In this document: positions 63,788 through 64,000 of the stretch, piece after piece | Layout of the letters: each line of letters starts with the position of its first letter | Position numbering within the stretch: position 1 is the stretch's first letter | NCBI RefSeq assembly: GCF_019048865.1 | Contig: NZ_CP077604.1 | Span: forward strand, 806,001-870,000 | Direction of reading: 5' to 3' | DNA: 64,000 bases | Origin: Aquihabitans sp. G128 | GTDB lineage: Bacteria; Actinomycetota; Acidimicrobiia; Acidimicrobiales; Iamiaceae | Notes under the pieces: model-generated | Told to the model about the DNA's origin: nothing | The model's input: the letters and a program-made list of their open reading frames with translations, nothing else | Database searches by the model: none | Position numbers and translations under genes: made by a program

Positions 63788-64000
63788 CTAGTCGCGGCGG
63801 ATGGCGAGGATGGCGATGTCGTCGGTGATGGGCTCGCAGGAGAAGTCGCGGGCGGCCTCGAGGAGGGCCTTCACCAGCACGCCGGGGTCGGCGCCGGGGT
63901 CGCGGCGCAGGGTGTTGGCGATGCGCTCCTCGCCGAAGAGCTGGTCGCCGGCCCGGGCTTCGGAGAGGCCGTCGGTGTAGAGCAGGACGAGGTCGCCGGG
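63788..64000 (-). CDS. C-terminal end of a SpoIIE/PP2C-type phosphatase
   Basis: 71 residues enter from the right edge and stop at 63788: GDLVLLYTDGLSEARAG, then QLFGEERIANTL and ITDDIAILAIR are the last motifs of PP2C-SpoIIE phosphatases (TDG and DDIA motifs). The rest of the protein, including any sensor domains, lies outside the window. Convergent with PaiB. Confidence 0.85.
   Translation of the reverse strand, partial: PGDLVLLYTDGLSEARAGDQLFGEERIANTLRRDPGADPGVLVKALLEAARDFSCEPITDDIAILAIRRD

Overview
This window is chromosomal DNA of a very GC-rich actinobacterium. A complete ten-gene Mce lipid-import operon, a DUF4193 protein, a gcvH/garA-like FHA/ftsR-like MerR/DUF151/MerR cluster and the near-universal 'TANNNT then start codon' promoters all point there. 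The gene mix and composition would suit Acidimicrobiia (Iamia-like), but that assignment is inference. There is no CRISPR array, phage, plasmid or insertion sequence.

Layout. 1-5.7 kb: a lipid-kinase-like half protein, a zinc-type dehydrogenase, an M20 amidohydrolase, a double-domain ThyX-like protein and a LysM/transglycosylase. 5.7-6.6 kb: a two-gene XRE/nucleotidyltransferase module of toxin-antitoxin type with a 26-bp palindrome over its promoter. 6.8-17.7 kb: the Mce operon (ATPase, two YrbE permeases, six MCE proteins, one Mce-associated protein). 17.8-24.5 kb: DUF4193, a zinc-ribbon adenylate cyclase/ATPase/TPR protein, GNAT, NUDIX, a crotonase with a TetR-type operator, and small proteins. 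24.5-34.7 kb: an RGD-repeat protein, a VanY-type peptidase, then an AraC/VOC/DUF1059/UvrA-like/VOC cassette, a sortase-anchored surface protein and a methyltransferase. 34.7-36.5 kb: the most accessory-looking part, with twin palindromic repeats, two CACGTG palindromes around a small zinc-finger gene, tandem repeats and a Cys/Thr-repeat LPXTG protein. 36.6-52 kb: a membrane protein, class II aldolase, a tandem glycine riboswitch with gcvP, gcvT, a second twin-palindrome locus, a TnsA-like nuclease, MerR, DUF151, HPRT, ftsR-like MerR, FHA, gcvH, a mannose-1-P guanylyltransferase/phosphomannomutase fusion and pgsA. 52-64 kb: HIT, DUF2079, SRAP, membrane protein, metallophosphoesterase fusion, acyl-CoA dehydrogenase, GGDEF protein, tRNA-Pro, HMG-CoA lyase-like protein, acyl-CoA carboxyltransferase, PaiB-like protein and the end of a SpoIIE/PP2C phosphatase.

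Together these give glycine cleavage under glycine-riboswitch control (gcvP, gcvT and gcvH all present), lipid or sterol import (Mce) with acyl-CoA and branched-chain catabolism (crotonase, acyl-CoA dehydrogenase, carboxyltransferase, HMG-CoA lyase-like), and envelope building (ManB/C fusion, PgsA, LysM, VanY-type, sortase substrates).

Two window-wide patterns matter. First, about twenty-two genes start directly downstream of a TANNNT -10 box at 6-9 nt, so their mRNAs should be leaderless. Second, nine genes are broken by single-base-scale frameshifts (ten events, several in G6/C7 runs), including conserved housekeeping genes. Assembly indels are the likeliest cause, and the frameshifted genes are annotated here as single genes across the break.
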